This document shows, in pieces, positions 61,216-64,000 of a stretch of DNA of 64,000 nt. The translations under genes and the position numbers were made by a program. The DNA is taken from contig OZ026617.1 of assembly GCA_964020975.1 (NCBI GenBank), positions 33,762,640 to 33,826,639 of the forward strand, in the 5' to 3' direction. Within the stretch, counting starts at the first letter, position 1; every line of letters starts with the position of its first letter. The notes under the pieces are model-generated. The model saw only the letters and a list, made by a program, of their open reading frames with translations, had not been told where the DNA came from and made no database searches. Source of the DNA: Hermodice carunculata. Taxonomy: Eukaryota > Annelida > Polychaeta > Eunicida > Amphinomidae.

Positions 61216-62230
61216 ATTTGCTTGTTAGCAAATCAGTCTGGGTGCCTGGAGAAACTGCAAAGCAATGTATGCAGCTGTGACATAAGCTCCAAATGTGTAA
61301 TGGCATGTTAACAGTATGGCCAAGTTGGTGAAAAGTGTTGCTGAATGATATAAGTAGACATGTCTAGCTTTGACCTTTCAAGGTCACTCTAGATCAAAAA
61401 GACAACACCAGATGAAAGCTTATATGTCGTTTCCTACTCATGTTCAATAGCAACTACGGCCCCAAAGTGTACTGTTTTCCATATACAGAGATTCTAATGC
61501 TGTGCGGCTTTGCTTTGACCTTTCAAGGTCACTCAAGTTCATAAAAGACAGCACCACATGAAAGCCTCTATATCATTTCCTATTCATGTTTAATAGTAAC
61601 TATTGCCCTAAAGTGCACCGTTTTCCATATACAAAGATTTTCCTGCTGTATGGGCTTGATTTGACCTTCCCGGGTCACTCAAGGTCAAAAAGGACAGCAC
61701 CAGGTAAAAGCCCATATGCCATTCCCTATTCATGTTTAATAGTAACTGTGGTTCTATCTATAATATTTTTGAAGCTATTCAAGATTTTCAGTTTTAGGTT
61801 ATCATCTAATTTGCATAAATTCAAATCCTACAAGTTTGGTTCATGCTTCATTGGGTGCATCTCTATCTAAAACCTATATATTGAATTTGGAATGGCATCT
61901 CTATCTATTATACTTTTGAAGATATTCAAGATTTAAATTTTCAAAGTGCCCTAATTAGCATAATTTAAAATTGTACAACTTTTGTTTACTGTCCATTAGA
62001 TTGGCAGATGTCACAAACCTACATGCTGAACTTTGAATTTTGTATCTATCTATAATAGTTTGAAGATATGGAGCTTTTAAAATTTTAATTTCTCCTAATT
62101 AGCATAATTTTGAACATCATGACTATTCCAAATCAGAGAGACAACTTCCCTACTAGGTGTATTACCATTCCAAGTTGAAACAGTGTAGCTTGCATGGTGC
62201 CAGAGAAAAGCTCCGAACAAATTTGGCGGA

Positions 62231-62326
<96 letters not shown>

Positions 62327-62354
62327 ACAATATGTCTGGGTTGGCACCCAGACA
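61216..62354 (+). mobile_element. Helentron-derived short element, GTCTGGGTGCC family, both ends
   Basis: It opens with the hairpin ATTTGCT-tgtt-AGCAAAT (61216-61233) and GTCTGGGTGCC (61236-61246), and ends with (GAAA)n at 62229-62326 and the hairpin TGTCTGGG-ttggca-CCCAGACA (62333-62354). Core: three units with 'ctttgacctttcaaggtcactc' at period about 145 (61370-61690), then AT-rich units ('ctatctataat-ttttgaagatattcaagattt'). The opposite-strand copy lies at 36523-38717. Confidence 0.8.
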
Positions 62355-63035
62355 TAAAAACAAGTGACCAACAGTATGCAGGAATGGCTCGGAGTGATGC
62401 AGTGAACGCACAGAGTGCCCCATGTGGACCGATACAATGAATTTCACAGGTTAAAACACCAAGACAAAAGCGCAGCTTACAAATGCAACAATTAAAAAAA
62501 AAAAAAAAAAAAAAAAAAACTGAAGACGCCGGCACAGCTTAAATAATGATGACCTAGTGGAATTGTCAGATTTCATGAAATTTTACAAATTTTGTATCAT
62601 CCTTCAAAACACATTAGAGACAAAGAGTATCAAGTTGGTACAACTGTTTTGAAAAAAAAAAGTTGATTCCATTTTATGTGTTTGTTCCATCACGAATGAT
62701 CATTCAAATTATAAAATATCCACAGGAGGAACGTTTCGTGATCATGGCTAAGGATCTTTTGATATCAACGAACTCACGTTGGAAAAGAAAAGAAGAAAAA
62801 AAAAAACTATCAACGTCCCAAATAAAAAAAAAACGCATTTCTATATAGCCAAAAGCAAATTCATTGTTACATGAAAACTTTATGTACACATCTCTTTACC
62901 AAATTATCGTAAAGATCATTAAATGAAACATCTACACAGTTTGGTCCTTTGTCAAATTTCACACGTTTGGGCCCAACTATGGAGTGCGACCTTTCCGCCC
63001 TTTTTCTTTTCACCTGCCCTGATTTTTTCTTCTTT
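62355..63035. other. Poly(A) tract at 62491-62519; no gene seen
   Basis: A run of about 28 A follows sequence starting near 62360. It could be the tail of a retroposed sequence, but no source was recognised. The remainder is AT-rich. Confidence 0.4.
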
Positions 63036-63145
<110 letters not shown>

Positions 63146-63240
63146 GTCTCCCTCTCTCTTTCTCTTCCCTCTTTTTCTTTCTTTCACTCGATAAATAAAA
63201 CACAAGAATACTACCAACCAAGTCTAGGAGTGGAGTTCGT

Positions 63241-63302
63241 AGAGAGGAGCCTCCCCCCGACATGTTTCGCCCTCCTTGGTCTTCCTCAGGGGGTAAGGAA
63301 GG
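63241..63302 (-). other. Possible Penelope-type terminus with hammerhead-like core
   Basis: The minus strand reads CTGAGGA-agaccaaggagggc-GAAAC, in a context CCCCCTGAGG...ACATGTCGGGG. The CUGANGA...GAAA spacing matches the hammerhead ribozyme core reported in Penelope-like element ends. Stem II would be weak (GACC/GGGC with one mismatch), and no stem III or cleavage site was established. It is a resemblance only. Confidence 0.25.
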
Positions 63303-63660
63303 CTCAGACTTGAATTTATTTTTGCTAATCATGTCAGAAATGAGGTGCCAATAAGCTATATACGTAACTGACGTCATAAATGACTGGTGACGTTAACTGC
63401 ATAAGCTACCGTCAGATACAATAAGTTAATAAACCGTGAGATAGAATAAGTTAATAAAACAAGACGTCATGCTACTGTGATTACGTTGACTACTCTGCCT
63501 GCGTATCAATTATTAATATGAGATGTGACGTCATGCTCATGTGAATACGTTGACTCGACTGTCCTAGTTCTTAATGTGGATGATAAAGTGACAATTATTG
63601 AAAGAAACTCGTAGAAAATAATTAAACTGTTGAAAAGAAGCCATGTTGGAACATGAGAAC
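63303..63660. promoter_or_regulatory. Cluster of CRE-like TGACGTCAT sites in a short duplication
   Basis: TGACGTCAT occurs at 63369-63377 and 63526-63534, and GACGTCAT at 63463-63470. The latter two belong to a 29-bp direct duplication (63463-63491 and 63527-63555; GACGTCATGCT...GTGA.TACGTTGACT). TGACGTCA is the consensus site of CREB/ATF proteins. No adjacent gene is visible in the window. Confidence 0.35.
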
Positions 63661-63699
63661 TGTATGCTCCTGATTATGCATGGACTTGAAAATCGCAAT

Positions 63700-63844
<145 letters not shown>

Positions 63845-64000
63845 GATCGTATTTAAATAGTGTACAGTATATCTTAAGAGATTAATAACGTCACAAAGGG
63901 AATGCATAGAAGATGAGAGGAATTGTTAGCAACTTATTCAGAGTCACTGGAAGACCTTGATAAAACTAAGTCCGTATGTAAAATAGATGTGCGCGGATTC

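Overview
The window is nuclear DNA from an animal, most likely a marine invertebrate. It has a spliced FEM1-family gene, AT-rich intergenic DNA, long microsatellites and many repeats of the 'pearl'/HINE kind first described in bivalves: diverged tandem core repeats, a short microsatellite, then a terminal hairpin. A mollusc, brachiopod, hemichordate or amphioxus would all fit; the sequence alone does not decide between them.

Host genes. One gene is secure: a FEM1A/FEM1C-type gene on the minus strand. Exon 1 is 26019-26589, exon 2 is 3691-4997, and the joined CDS is exactly 626 codons including the stop. It encodes a CUL2-type E3 ligase substrate receptor with ankyrin repeats, a TPR-like middle and a C-terminal VHL/CUL2 box. 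Its 21-kb intron is filled with transposons. A second, unrecognised minus-strand gene is proposed at about 30.6-36.2 kb: an ATG-containing exon (36055-36150) and small phase-0 cassette exons of 72 and 66 nt (32846-32917, 31939-32004), plus a decayed third copy (30657-30730). The cassettes sit in tandemly duplicated units.

Transposons. The FEM1 intron holds a hAT transposase relic (9.1-9.8 kb), a broken DIRS-type tyrosine-recombinase retroelement (11.84-14.1 kb) and a 4.65-kb hAT-like element (20058-24710; 16-bp perfect TIRs, 7-bp TSD). A 2.97-kb Helentron (21590-24554; PIF1 helicase and endonuclease remnants, 12-bp inverted ends, 4 x 146-bp array) is nested in that last element. Outside the intron lie an L1/Tx1-like LINE relic (42.2-44.85 kb), a reverse-transcriptase relic present twice, small MITEs, and at least eight Helentron-derived short elements.

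Tandem structures. Two unrelated satellite arrays (27.94-30.64 kb, continuing to 32.8 kb; and 52.97-56.65 kb) carry a short palindrome in nearly every repeat unit. A 3,983-bp segment is duplicated head to tail (45390-49372 and 49373-53355) with no difference seen by eye; it is either very recent or an assembly artefact. The window ends in (TTTC)n and (TTA)n microsatellites around a possible Penelope-type terminus and a cluster of CRE-like sites.
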